NCBI RefSeq assembly: GCF_000302595.1
Contig: NZ_AKZJ01000015.1
Span: 1-64,000 of the forward strand
Source: Pedobacter arcticus A12
GTDB taxonomy: Bacteria; Bacteroidota; Bacteroidia; Sphingobacteriales; Sphingobacteriaceae
Length of the DNA: 64,000 nt
Reading direction: 5' to 3'
The notes under the pieces are model-generated. The model did no database searches and was not told the DNA's origin. It saw nothing but the letters and a program-made list of their open reading frames with translations. Both the position numbers and the translations under genes were made by a program. Below, in pieces: positions 46,045-54,477 of this stretch. Numbering within the stretch: the first letter of the stretch is position 1; each line of letters begins with the position of its first letter.

Positions 46045-47439
46045 TTAAAACGCAGCTCCCGTTGCAGCAGCAGAACCAGATTTTAAGGTGAAATTTGGAG
46101 CAGTTAGACTGAAAGGGCTGTTTAATAATGTTTGTGAACTAGCTTCGGTTAAGCTTACATTTCCTTTTGCAGTAAAATATGTTTTTAACAAATCTACCGA
46201 AGTAAATGATGGAGTAGAACCCGATGCGATGATGTCGAAATTTGCAACATAAGACTGGTAAATGTTGTTAGAAATTATTGAAGTTCCATCAGTTAAAGCA
46301 TCACCAGTTTCTTTATCGCGGATGTTTAAACCGTATTTAAAGCCAATAAAGACAGAGTTTCCTAATACCATTTTAGATCCTCTTCTCCAAAGATTTGCAT
46401 GTTCGTGTTTAGCATCTACAGTGGCTAAAGCAGCTAAGTTAGCAACAGGACCAACAATCGTCATGTTTGAAATCACCGGACGAGTTCTTGGGCTTGAGTT
46501 AAATACTTGTTCAGAGTTATCAGATTCGATACCATTTGATTGTCCGGCTTGATCTGCTAATTTAGGATCTCTTTGCCCTACACAGAACTGCAATTTACCT
46601 TGAAATCCGTTATCAAAATCAAAAGAATCATCCACGTTTGAAGTAGAAATTAAGTGTTTTGCATTTACAGTACCACCAAACCATTCGAAAGAATCATCAC
46701 CAGAGAAAGCTACTTGAATATAATCTAAAGTAGTACCAGTACCAACAGAACCTAATGTTAATCCGTTAATTTCGTTGTTTGATTGGAAAGCAATTCCTGG
46801 ATATTCTATCCTCACATATTTCAATGTACCTGAATTATCATCGGCAATTGTACCACCATGCACACCAACGGTATTATCTACACCACCTTCGATAGTTCCA
46901 ACACCACCTGGGATATTGTTTGGCGCTTTACCCAATAAAATAATTCCTCCCCAATCGCCCGGAGCTCTTGAGCCTTTAGCAACGTTTGAAGTAAAAATAA
47001 TTGGTTTAGCTAAAGTTCCTTCTGCTATCAGTTTAGCGCCTTGAGTTACAATAATAGCGGCTTTTGAGCTTTTATCTCCTCTAAGAACGGTTCCGGCAGG
47101 GATAGTTAAAGTAGCACCTGCTTTTACGTAAATAAAGCCAGATAAAAGATAAACTTTGTTTGCATCTAAAGTGGTGTTTGTAGTAATATCTCCACTTAAA
47201 GTAGCAGTAGTCGCAGGGTAATCAGTTTGTTGAGGATTGTAGTTTGCCCAACCTGCAGACCAATCTGTTGTGCCAAATGCACCTTTGTATGCAACTTTAT
47301 CAAAAAAGGAGTTTGCTAAAGTTTCTGTATTATCCACCGGTGGTTCTACAATCGGATCTGAACTGTCTTTTTTACAAGCCGTAAAAGCAGATAAACCTAC
47401 TAATGATGCTACCAAGAATTGTGATTTCAAATTTTTCAT
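46045..47439 (-). CDS. Surface lipoprotein with parallel beta-helix-like repeats
   Basis: This 464-residue exported protein has a lipoprotein signal peptide ending in the lipobox FTAC (Cys about 22), followed by KKDSSD. The body alternates short strands and Gly/Asn turns, as in right-handed beta-helices (ATLTIPAGTVLRGDKSSK, AIIVTQGAKLIAEGTLAKPIIFTSN, LKYVRIEYPG, LDYIQVAFSGDDSFEWFGG). No catalytic site is recognised. Related proteins are often found beside TonB-dependent receptors. Its promoter carries an 11-bp-phased GTTAAG-type array almost identical in layout to that of the receptor upstream, so the two are probably co-regulated although each has its own promoter. Confidence 0.8.
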   Translation of the reverse strand: MKNLKSQFLVASLVGLSAFTACKKDSSDPIVEPPVDNTETLANSFFDKVAYKGAFGTTDWSAGWANYNPQQTDYPATTATLSGDITTNTTLDANKVYLLSGFIYVKAGATLTIPAGTVLRGDKSSKAAIIVTQGAKLIAEGTLAKPIIFTSNVAKGSRAPGDWGGIILLGKAPNNIPGGVGTIEGGVDNTVGVHGGTIADDNSGTLKYVRIEYPGIAFQSNNEINGLTLGSVGTGTTLDYIQVAFSGDDSFEWFGGTVNAKHLISTSNVDDSFDFDNGFQGKLQFCVGQRDPKLADQAGQSNGIESDNSEQVFNSSPRTRPVISNMTIVGPVANLAALATVDAKHEHANLWRRGSKMVLGNSVFIGFKYGLNIRDKETGDALTDGTSIISNNIYQSYVANFDIIASGSTPSFTSVDLLKTYFTAKGNVSLTEASSQTLLNSPFSLTAPNFTLKSGSAAATGAAF

Positions 47440-47460
47440 TGCTATTGTTTTATTTTTTTA

Positions 47461-47539
47461 TAAAAGTACAGGGCTTGAGTTAGCTTAAGATTACCAAAGT
47501 ATTAAGTGTACAAAAGGTTTTAGTTAAGCTAATGTTAAG
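47461..47539 (-). promoter_or_regulatory. Pho-box-like phased array and -7 box of the lipoprotein gene
   Basis: On the plus strand half sites GTTAGC (47479), ATTACC (47490), ATTAAG (47501), GTTAAG (47523) and GTTAAG (47534) all fall on one 11-bp phase; only the unit at 47512 is degenerate. In gene sense they read CTTAAC-N5-CTTAAC. A -7-like TACTTTTA (47461-47468) begins exactly 11 bp from the nearest unit and 22 bp from the start codon. The pattern resembles OmpR/PhoB-type direct-repeat operators. Confidence 0.7.
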
Positions 47540-47541
47540 TC

Positions 47542-50316
47542 TTATTTAAAAGTATAGGCAAAACTGATTGATACGCTTGATCCATATTTCTCAGAAATAT
47601 TAACGTAATCTGTGTTTTTGTCAAAACGGCCGTTGTTATTGGCATCTTGGTAAAACACTCCTTTATTGTTTAAGATATCACTGTAATTGATTTTAAACTC
47701 TCCTTTAGATTTTGCAATCTTTTTAGATATTTGGAAATCTAAGATGTTGCGTGGATTTTCGTAAATGTCTTTATCAGACACGTTACCTACAGCCCATATT
47801 CTTTTTCCAATTCTGTTGTATAACAAGCTAAAGCCAATAGCGTTAGCAGATGTTGAGCTGTATTGTATGCCCGTATTAATTAGGTAAGGAGATTGTCCTT
47901 GCAATGGTCTTACGCCGTCTTTGTTTACCAGTTTAGAAACCACCACTTCAGATTTTATAAAAGAAGCATTTGCACTAAATGTGAAATTTTTAAATCTATC
48001 ATCAATAAATTTCAACGATTTACGTACTTCAGCTTCTACACCATATAAAGTTGCAGACTCGGAATTCTCGTACCCTAATGTTCTGCCGCTTGTACCCAAT
48101 TGCAAAGTTTGTTCAATAGGTAAATCAAACCTTTTAAAGAAAGTGGATACAGAGAAGGTTTCACCGCTGCTAGGATAAGTTGCAAAGCCTAAATCAACGT
48201 TTATAGTACTTGATTGTTTAAGTTTTGAATTACCTTGTACCGATACGTTTTTATTGAAATCGTAAAAAGAAAAGGGAGCAATTTCTCTAAATTCTGGACG
48301 GCCAACCGTTTTAGAACCCGATAACCTAAAGCTTGATTTTTCTGTTAAGTTATAAATCATGTTAACAGAAGGCAAAATATTGATGTAAGTAGTGTCAACT
48401 ACTATTGGTGTATAAGCATTATCAGCACTGTTTAGGTGTTGGTTGTAGGCTTCTAATCTTGCGCCAGCTCCAACTCTTAATTTCTCTGTCACAAAGCCAT
48501 CAAACATTGCATACCCAGCATTCAAAAAAGATTTTGCGTGGTAAGTATCAGCACCGTTTGTAATCTCATCTAAAACAAAACCACCTGGGCGAATGTTAAC
48601 TGGTGCAAATATTTGATCTTGTGGCAAAGCTAATGCTGCATTGTTATCAAAGTTATTGTCCCTAATAAAACCAATTACTCTGGCGCTAAAATCTCGCTCA
48701 CGTAAGTTTCCAAAATAACCCAATTTGATTTTGTTATTATCCGCAAACCATTTTATTGGAATGCTTAGGTTTGTTGCTGCGCCATAAGAATTTTCGTTTA
48801 GCTTAGAAGAAAAACTACCTGCTAACCTTGGATCTGCAGAACCCGTTTGCACAGAAGCAACGCCTTGCGAATATTCCATACGTTTGAAACCAGGCTCTTT
48901 ACGGTCGGTGTTTGCAAAATTAAGATTCCAGTCTAACTTTGTTTTGCTACTTTCTGATAGTAAATGCTCCCCACTTAACTGGTTGCTAATTAAAGAGCGT
49001 TGCAATAGATAATCGGCTGTTCTGCTAAATGCTTCATTACTTTCGTCAATTCCGTTTCTGCTGGTAAATTTGCTTTCGAGTACGCGATTATATATGTTTT
49101 TGAAGGCTATTTTGTTGTTGCCAAATGTGTAAGCAAAATTTGCCAATCCCCCAATATTGGTATTGTAGCTATAAATCTGATCATTCAACTTATCGCCAAC
49201 GTTTTGACCTGCATAAGCAATCTGATCAACATCTTTTAGGCGTTCATCATAACGGTAGGATAAGGAAAGAATAGTTCCAAATTTATTGTTGTTTTTGAAG
49301 ATTTTACTGTCGCCGTAATTAGCTTGAAAAGCAGGTCCTAATTTGGATTTAACGCTGTTATATCCCCAGTTATTTTTAAAGGCTTTAGATAACTCAAAAC
49401 GTTCTGGACCTTGGCTCGGTAAAGCTAAATATTCGGCTTTGGAAGGGAAACTTTTGGGAATATCTCTTCCTTTATCGTAAAAGCCAAAAACGTTGTTCCC
49501 ACTGTTTGGTGCCGAAATAAAGTCTTTGAAGGTAGATTGTGTGTTGTATGAGGTGCCTAAAGACAAATTGAAGAATTTATTGTCGGGGAAATCTTTGGTG
49601 CTTACTTGCACCACGCCTCCAGAAAAATCGCCAGGAATATCTGCGGAGGCAGTTTTATTGACGACTATCGCATCAATCAAATTTGAGGGGATAATGTCGA
49701 AAGAGAAGGCTTTTCTGTCTACCTCGGTATTAGGTAAAACGGCATTGTTCAGCATTGCCGAGTTGTAGCGATCAGAAAGTCCGCGTACAATAATAAACTT
49801 GTTATCCTGAATGGATGCACCACTTACTCTTTTTAATACTTCCGAAGTGTTTTTATCTGGCGATTGTTTGATCACATCAGATGAGATACCGCTTGAAATA
49901 CTGATGTTGTTTTTTTGCTGTGCATATAGTGCGCCCACAGATGCTCTTCTGTAAGAAGCAGTAACTACAACCTCGTTTAGCGCTTGTACGTTGGACTCTT
50001 GCATCGCAACATTAAGCGCCGTTGCCACACCATCTTTAACTTCAATATCTGTAACGGTATGCGTTTGGTAGCCTAAATAACGGAAGGTTAAATTATACTT
50101 TCCAGGATTTAGATTCGCGATAACAAAACGACCTTCAATATCTGTGGAAGTGCCTTTTGTTGTGCCTTCAATACCTACAGTTAAGCCAATTAGAGTTTCT
50201 CCGCTAGCCTTGTCCACTACTTTACCAACCAGCTTACCAGTATCTGCAAAGCTTGTTGTTGAAAATGCCATTAGTACTAAGGCAATTTTTATTGTTTTTA
50301 AAATATAATTTTTCAA
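47542..50316 (-). CDS. TonB-dependent receptor
   Basis: This 924-residue outer-membrane receptor has a signal peptide (residues 1-24), a carboxypeptidase-like regulatory domain (about 25-110, KLVGKVVDKASGETLIGLTV, NLNPGKYNLTFRYLGYQ), a plug domain (about 130-240, NTSEVLKRVSGASIQD, FIIVRGLSDRYNSAMLNNAV) and a 22-strand beta-barrel ending YTFK. It takes up a substrate with energy from TonB. There is no SusD-like partner, so it is not a glycan Sus system. The phased GTTAAG array in its promoter and the nearby lipoprotein and PAP2 phosphatase suggest a phosphate- or phosphoester-related role, which is inference. Confidence 0.9.
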   Translation of the reverse strand: MKNYILKTIKIALVLMAFSTTSFADTGKLVGKVVDKASGETLIGLTVGIEGTTKGTSTDIEGRFVIANLNPGKYNLTFRYLGYQTHTVTDIEVKDGVATALNVAMQESNVQALNEVVVTASYRRASVGALYAQQKNNISISSGISSDVIKQSPDKNTSEVLKRVSGASIQDNKFIIVRGLSDRYNSAMLNNAVLPNTEVDRKAFSFDIIPSNLIDAIVVNKTASADIPGDFSGGVVQVSTKDFPDNKFFNLSLGTSYNTQSTFKDFISAPNSGNNVFGFYDKGRDIPKSFPSKAEYLALPSQGPERFELSKAFKNNWGYNSVKSKLGPAFQANYGDSKIFKNNNKFGTILSLSYRYDERLKDVDQIAYAGQNVGDKLNDQIYSYNTNIGGLANFAYTFGNNKIAFKNIYNRVLESKFTSRNGIDESNEAFSRTADYLLQRSLISNQLSGEHLLSESSKTKLDWNLNFANTDRKEPGFKRMEYSQGVASVQTGSADPRLAGSFSSKLNENSYGAATNLSIPIKWFADNNKIKLGYFGNLRERDFSARVIGFIRDNNFDNNAALALPQDQIFAPVNIRPGGFVLDEITNGADTYHAKSFLNAGYAMFDGFVTEKLRVGAGARLEAYNQHLNSADNAYTPIVVDTTYINILPSVNMIYNLTEKSSFRLSGSKTVGRPEFREIAPFSFYDFNKNVSVQGNSKLKQSSTINVDLGFATYPSSGETFSVSTFFKRFDLPIEQTLQLGTSGRTLGYENSESATLYGVEAEVRKSLKFIDDRFKNFTFSANASFIKSEVVVSKLVNKDGVRPLQGQSPYLINTGIQYSSTSANAIGFSLLYNRIGKRIWAVGNVSDKDIYENPRNILDFQISKKIAKSKGEFKINYSDILNNKGVFYQDANNNGRFDKNTDYVNISEKYGSSVSISFAYTFK

Positions 50317-50338
50317 TTTTACTTTTGTTTGGTTGCCA

Positions 50339-50417
50339 CAAAAGTATTAGCGTAATGTTAAGCGCTTGTTAGCGTAGGATTATTTAAAGGTGATGCTATT
50401 GTTAAGAGAACGTTAAG
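50339..50417 (-). promoter_or_regulatory. Pho-box-like phased array and -7 box of the TonB receptor gene
   Basis: Half sites at 50346 (ATTAGC), 50357 (GTTAAG), 50368 (GTTAGC), 50401 (GTTAAG) and 50412 (GTTAAG) lie on one 11-bp phase, with degenerate units at 50379 and 50390. The minus strand -7 box TACTTTTG (50339-50346) matches TAnnTTTG and is 11 bp from the first strong unit, the same geometry as at the lipoprotein promoter. The gene starts 22 bp after the -7 box. Confidence 0.75.
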
Positions 50418-50514
50418 CAGGTTTGGAATTGGTGTTTTAAACCGCTGATAGGTTGCGTGTTAAAGCAGACCTGATTTGTTGATTTAATCTGATTTTGCTA
50501 GGTAGCTAAATTGT

Positions 50515-51267
50515 CTAAAACTTATAGGTAATAGCAAAGCCGTTAGCGCCTTGTATATAAGTAGGGGATAAGCTCAAATTATTTGATTTGTTGTCGGTAA
50601 TTAGCTTTTTTATTTCTGGATAAATTAGGTAAGCAACCTTTGTTGATAACAAGCCAAAGCCTGCTCCAGCAACAACATCACTCACCCAATGAGCTTTATT
50701 GTACATTCTGAAAACGCCTGTGGCTGTTGCTAAGCTATAACCTGCAACGCTATACCAAACAGACTTATCTTTATATTCTTGATTCAATAATTCTGCTAAC
50801 ATAAAAGCCGTAGCGGTATGTCCAGAAGGAAAAGACTTTTTGTTTGATCCGTTTGGTCGTAATCTATTTGTACTGATCTTTAGCAAACCAACGCTAGTTG
50901 CCATTATTGCGGTAGATAAAACTAAGGTTGCACTACGGTCAACAATATTGTGTTTGGCTTTTATCCCTAAAAAATCTAATCCATAAAATGCAACAAGTGG
51001 TGCATACTGTGTGTAGTTATCTAATCTTACGCCAAACAGCGGAAAATCTTCTTTAAGCTCTCCATGAGTGGAGTGGTCTAGCTGGCGTATAAAATTGTTG
51101 CCGGCAAATGAAATAGCACCATAGCCTATAAATACAGCAGGAGCAACGTAAGAACTTAGCTTTTGTGTAGCGAAAGGTTGTGTTTTGGTACTGTCTAAAT
51201 CCTGACTAAATGTTGAGCTACTTGTGATAAAGATGAAGGTAAAAAGCGTAAAAATGTACTTCGGCAT
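50515..51267 (-). CDS. PAP2 family phosphatase
   Basis: This 250-residue exported protein has a signal peptide (residues 1-21) and the three motifs of the PAP2/acid phosphatase family: KISTNRLRP, FPSGHTATAF and an R-x5-H-x3-D site (FRMYNKAHWVSDVVAG). Phosphoryl transfer occurs at the second His, in the periplasm. The substrate could be a phospholipid or an undecaprenyl or other phosphate ester. It lies 14 bp downstream of the COG4705-type gene on the same strand, probably as an operon, and 198 bp from the TonB receptor. Confidence 0.88.
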   Translation of the reverse strand: MPKYIFTLFTFIFITSSSTFSQDLDSTKTQPFATQKLSSYVAPAVFIGYGAISFAGNNFIRQLDHSTHGELKEDFPLFGVRLDNYTQYAPLVAFYGLDFLGIKAKHNIVDRSATLVLSTAIMATSVGLLKISTNRLRPNGSNKKSFPSGHTATAFMLAELLNQEYKDKSVWYSVAGYSLATATGVFRMYNKAHWVSDVVAGAGFGLLSTKVAYLIYPEIKKLITDNKSNNLSLSPTYIQGANGFAITYKF

Positions 51268-51281
51268 AAAATGATTCTTTG

Positions 51282-52031
51282 TTATAGGTTGCTTGTTTGT
51301 TTAACTGATTTTTTATGGCTGTAAATTACGAGTAAAATAATTAGCGTAGCACTAACGCAGGTGGCTGGAATGGTACCTAAATCCAAACCACCCTTTGTGG
51401 TGGGCTTGGTAAGCAAATCGCCGAAGGTTGCGCCAAACGGACGGGTAAAAATAAAAGCAATCCAAAACAAAATGATTTCATTAACCTTGGTAAAGTAATG
51501 AACCGCTATTACAATAGCAATGATTCCAGCAGTTAATAAGGCACCGTATCCATAGCCTAAATTTAAATTATCGCTCAAAAAATCGCCGAAAGCAGTTCCC
51601 AAACTATTGGAAAACAGAATAGCAACCCAATAAAATATTTCTACCCTCTTTTTTTTAATCGGATAAACAGCAAGATTTCCTTCGGTTTTAAACCAAGTTA
51701 ACAAAGCCAGCAACAGACCCACGAAAAGTATTAAGGAACCTAGAACGTAACCTAATTTTAGTGTCCTGTCCATAAAATCAGATATTTCGGTGCCTAGCGT
51801 GGTGGTTCCTGTAATCACCAGCCAGTATAAGGCCGGGTAAAACTTTTTTGCGTTCAGTTGAAAAAATAGTGCTACTGCAAAGCCTAAGCCCGTGGCTAGT
51901 AAGCCAATTCCGTAGCCCAAGTTGAGTGTCATGGAGAGTAAATCTCCTAAGGTTTCGCCTAAGGTGGTCGAAAGAATCTTCATTACCCAAAACAATAGGG
52001 TAATCTGCGCAACCTTATTTAATTTTTCCAT
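51282..52031 (-). CDS. COG4705-type membrane protein with fourfold repeat
   Basis: This 249-residue integral membrane protein has about eight hydrophobic helices in four ~60-residue repeats. Each contains a TLG-x3-GD-x-L...LGYG signature: TTLGETLGDLLSMTLNLGYG, TTLGTEISDFMDRTLKLGYV, NSLGTAFGDFLSDNLNLGYG and RPFGATFGDLLTKP followed by LDLG. The acidic Asp in each repeat lies next to a helix, which could form a cation site. The family is uncharacterised to my knowledge. It precedes the PAP2 phosphatase by 14 bp. Confidence 0.8.
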   Translation of the reverse strand: MEKLNKVAQITLLFWVMKILSTTLGETLGDLLSMTLNLGYGIGLLATGLGFAVALFFQLNAKKFYPALYWLVITGTTTLGTEISDFMDRTLKLGYVLGSLILFVGLLLALLTWFKTEGNLAVYPIKKKRVEIFYWVAILFSNSLGTAFGDFLSDNLNLGYGYGALLTAGIIAIVIAVHYFTKVNEIILFWIAFIFTRPFGATFGDLLTKPTTKGGLDLGTIPATCVSATLIILLVIYSHKKSVKQTSNL

Positions 52032-52144
52032 GTATTAAAGGTAGTTTATAATTTTCGCTGAATTTAGCATCGGCAATGTATATTTTAGATTTATTGCTGT
52101 GGCATTATGATTGTTTAGTGTGATTAAATATAAAATCTACTGTT

Positions 52145-52357
52145 ATGAAACTATTGAAATTAATTGCACTAGGTGCTGCCGTAAGTTATGGATACAATTA
52201 CCTTACAAAAAGAAATGAATCTGGAAGGTCTAAACTAGATGAAATTAAAGAAAACGGCCCCGAATGGATAGAAAAGGAAAAAAAGATGGCGAATGATGCC
52301 ATTCATGATTTTCGCCAGAAGAAAAATGAATCTGATTACGCTAACAGAAATTACTAA
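52145..52357 (+). CDS. Small YtxH-like membrane-anchored protein
   Basis: This 70-residue protein has a short hydrophobic N-terminus (LLKLIALGAAVSYGYNYLT) followed by a charged, helical tail (RNESGRSKLDEIKENGPEW and EKEKKMANDAIHDFRQK). It resembles the small YtxH/gas-vesicle-type stress proteins of Bacteroidota, but the match is loose. It is divergent from the COG4705-type gene across a 113-bp gap. It is followed 56 bp later by another tiny membrane protein. Confidence 0.6.
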   Translation: MKLLKLIALGAAVSYGYNYLTKRNESGRSKLDEIKENGPEWIEKEKKMANDAIHDFRQKKNESDYANRNY

Positions 52358-52413
52358 TTAAAGCTTGTCTTGTTTGATCTACAATAAGATAACCTTTCCT
52401 AAAATATAACAAG

Positions 52414-52611
52414 ATGAACAGTTTTTTCAAAACGATTATTGCCGGTTACGGAGCAAAAAAATTGGGTGGCGGTTGCTTATCTACCATTATTATTTTTGTT
52501 CTGATTTATTTTGCATTAGGACAGTGCAATAGGGCTGATGCGCAGGTCAATCACAGGAATTTGCCTGTGAAAGCGGTTTCGGACATGTCTATGGAGTGCA
52601 AAACGGAGTAG
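52414..52611 (+). CDS. Small single-pass membrane protein, unknown function
   Basis: This 65-residue protein has one clear transmembrane helix (CLSTIIIFVLIYFALGQC, about 21-38) after a short glycine-rich segment (GYGAKKLGGG), then a polar tail. There is no recognisable domain. It follows the YtxH-like gene by 56 bp on the same strand and is followed by a terminator. It may be a stress-induced membrane peptide, but this cannot be shown from the sequence. Confidence 0.5.
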   Translation: MNSFFKTIIAGYGAKKLGGGCLSTIIIFVLIYFALGQCNRADAQVNHRNLPVKAVSDMSMECKTE

Positions 52612-52676
52612 TTTAACCCGATATGGTTGTAAATTTATTAATTACTTTTAGCCTACACGCATTTAAATAAAACAGG

Positions 52677-52704
52677 AGACAATCGTAAAGGTTGTCTTTT
52701 TTTT
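52677..52704 (+). terminator. Terminator after the small membrane protein gene
   Basis: A 6-bp stem AGACAA/TTGTCT with a 9-nt loop is followed by a T-run, 65 bp past the stop codon. The following 0.4 kb to 53070 is AT-rich and holds no gene I can recognise. Confidence 0.75.
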
Positions 52705-53070
52705 GCTTGGGCTGATATAGTAAAAAGGTATAAAAGCGGATTTTTACGTATGAGGTTACAACCTGAGGAATGAATTTTTAGAAAGTGTTGTTGAGAATGA
52801 TGGAAAAATATAATTTAAGAGCCTATGATAAAAATAATATTACCAAGTTTATATTGAAGGTCAAGTCTTTTAAAAGTGATTAGTAAAATGAACAAGGTTG
52901 AAAACCTACTGCAATATATTAGTCTGTAATTTTAGAAAAGGAGAGACATGAGTTAAATAATTTTCTATTCGTTGAGGGTCTAAAATATTTATAATTTTAT
53001 AGAAATAATTTAATTCTAATTAGTTAATTAAAACTGTTTTTATATTTTTTATTCAGCATTAATAAGAAAT

Positions 53071-53092
53071 TATATAACTTTAAAGTTATATA
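53071..53092. promoter_or_regulatory. Perfect 22-bp palindrome upstream of the cysteine-rich protein
   Basis: TATATAACTTT is followed directly by its reverse complement, with no spacer, 29 bp before the ATG at 53122. It overlaps the region expected for the promoter -7 element, so it looks like a repressor or activator operator. No regulator gene is adjacent. Confidence 0.6.
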
Positions 53093-53121
53093 TGTAAACC
53101 AATTAATTTTAATAAATTAAC

Positions 53122-53514
53122 ATGACTAAAACAAAAGAAATTTACAGAGCTTCAGTAGGCTTCAATGCTGATGCAATCAAATTAGAACCGCTTGAAGACC
53201 TTAAACTATCAGAAGACTTAAGTATAAGACTTTTTGAGAAAGTTAAAACAGCATTAAGCTATTATGGATGTGCGCAAAGTGATCATAAAAAATCTGAAGC
53301 AAATCCTAAACAGTATTTATCTGGGGAAGCAAGTATAAATTGGAAGTTAGAAGATGAATCTCGTGGGCTTTGCTGTGATGGATCTAAGCCACAAATCGTG
53401 TGTGAAATTAATTTAGATACGGGTGTAGAGACTTGCTGGGCTGAATGTCCTGATTCAGAAAACTTAGAAATGCGAGTAAAGTTTGGTCCAGGGAGTAAAG
53501 GAGTGTCTTATTGA
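53122..53514 (+). CDS. Cysteine-rich protein of unknown function
   Basis: This 130-residue protein has an acidic helical N-terminus (KLEPLEDLKLSEDLSIRLFE) and six cysteines. Five of them are clustered in the second half (GLCCDGS, IVCEIN, ETCWAECPD). It ends in MRVKFGPGSKGVSY. There is no signal peptide or membrane segment. I do not recognise the family. The layout of an acidic leader-like start and a short Cys-rich C-terminal part recalls ribosomal-peptide precursors, but no maturation genes are nearby, so that is only one possibility; a metal-binding protein is another. It is preceded by a palindromic operator and followed by a terminator. Confidence 0.6.
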   Translation: MTKTKEIYRASVGFNADAIKLEPLEDLKLSEDLSIRLFEKVKTALSYYGCAQSDHKKSEANPKQYLSGEASINWKLEDESRGLCCDGSKPQIVCEINLDTGVETCWAECPDSENLEMRVKFGPGSKGVSY

Positions 53515-53588
53515 TGCTTTTAGCTGTGGACTTGGCATAACTCTATGTAAGAATAGATTTAATTTCAGTAGTATTTAGAGGAATTAAA

Positions 53589-53623
53589 AAAAGAAAGGTA
53601 AACGAATGTTTCCCTTTCTTTTT
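53589..53623 (+). terminator. Terminator after the cysteine-rich gene
   Basis: AAAGAAAGG-TAAAC pairs with GTTT-CCCTTTCTTT around GAAT and is followed by a T-run, 75 bp past the stop. Confidence 0.75.
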
Positions 53624-53739
53624 CTAATTGCAAACGAGTGAGAACGTGGGGTATTAGATAGGCAAATACAAAGCACAGTAGAATATGCCCTAAGCCTTAG
53701 CCTTTCGCCTACTATTGTAAAAGAAATTACATGAATTGT

Positions 53740-54477
53740 TTAATTCATAATAATAGAAGAATAATCTAAAAATAGATGATATATTTTAAAAGGTTCTCTA
53801 TCATTAAAGTTTTTCCGGTGTTTAGATTTATATGATCCATCAAACAAATCACTTATTTGATGACTTTTTAAATAATCTAAAGTTGATATTGAAGGGTTGC
53901 TCTCTAATTTTTTATTTATGTCCTCTACAACTAGACTATGTGTCAATAAAGAGTTTTCTATAAACGCCATTTGTCCCTCAATTGGTAAACGAAATGTTGT
54001 TTGATATCTTTCTGTAAATTTTTTAATATCTTTAATGTACTCCTTACAGTCATCATTACTAATAAACCTTTTGCATTCAACTGCAAATGTTATTTCATCA
54101 TCAGTTTTTTTAGACCATAATTCTTGAATCCCGCTTTCATAAATTGAAATATCAATTTTATCATTTCGTTCTTCTTTTGTAACGGAATCTATATAGGTTT
54201 TTGTTTCTTCTGGATGAAAAGTTATGTCAACAAAAGGATTGTCCGAAATATTTTCTTTAAAATACTTCTTGTTGTATGATTTGGATAAATAATCATTTAT
54301 CAATCCATTTCTTATATAATCTTCTTGAGCAATCTTGCCTCTTTTTGAATAATCATATTTTTTGTTATCTGCCAAAGTTTTTTGATAACAATAGATTATA
54401 TATTTCATAACTGACCGAATTCTATATTCAGTTAGTTTATTTACATTCTTTTTAAAATTATCAGCAGCATTAATCAT
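53740..54477 (-). CDS. Putative PD-(D/E)XK nuclease partner of the adenine methyltransferase
   Basis: This 245-residue soluble protein has helical N- and C-terminal parts. A central alpha/beta core contains NDKIDISIYE, then ITFAVECKRF. The Asp in KIDI and the ExK in VECKR fit the PD-(D/E)XK nuclease signature. It overlaps the end of the upstream 1022-residue methyltransferase gene by 8 bp, so the two are co-translated. I therefore infer that it is the endonuclease of a two-gene restriction system. I do not recognise the family by name and no function is proven. Confidence 0.65.
   Translation of the reverse strand: MINAADNFKKNVNKLTEYRIRSVMKYIIYCYQKTLADNKKYDYSKRGKIAQEDYIRNGLINDYLSKSYNKKYFKENISDNPFVDITFHPEETKTYIDSVTKEERNDKIDISIYESGIQELWSKKTDDEITFAVECKRFISNDDCKEYIKDIKKFTERYQTTFRLPIEGQMAFIENSLLTHSLVVEDINKKLESNPSISTLDYLKSHQISDLFDGSYKSKHRKNFNDREPFKIYHLFLDYSSIIMN

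Noticed and set aside
46045-50316. Polysaccharide utilisation locus (SusC/SusD)
   Set aside because: The partner of the receptor is a beta-helix-like lipoprotein without SusD features, and no glycoside hydrolase is present.
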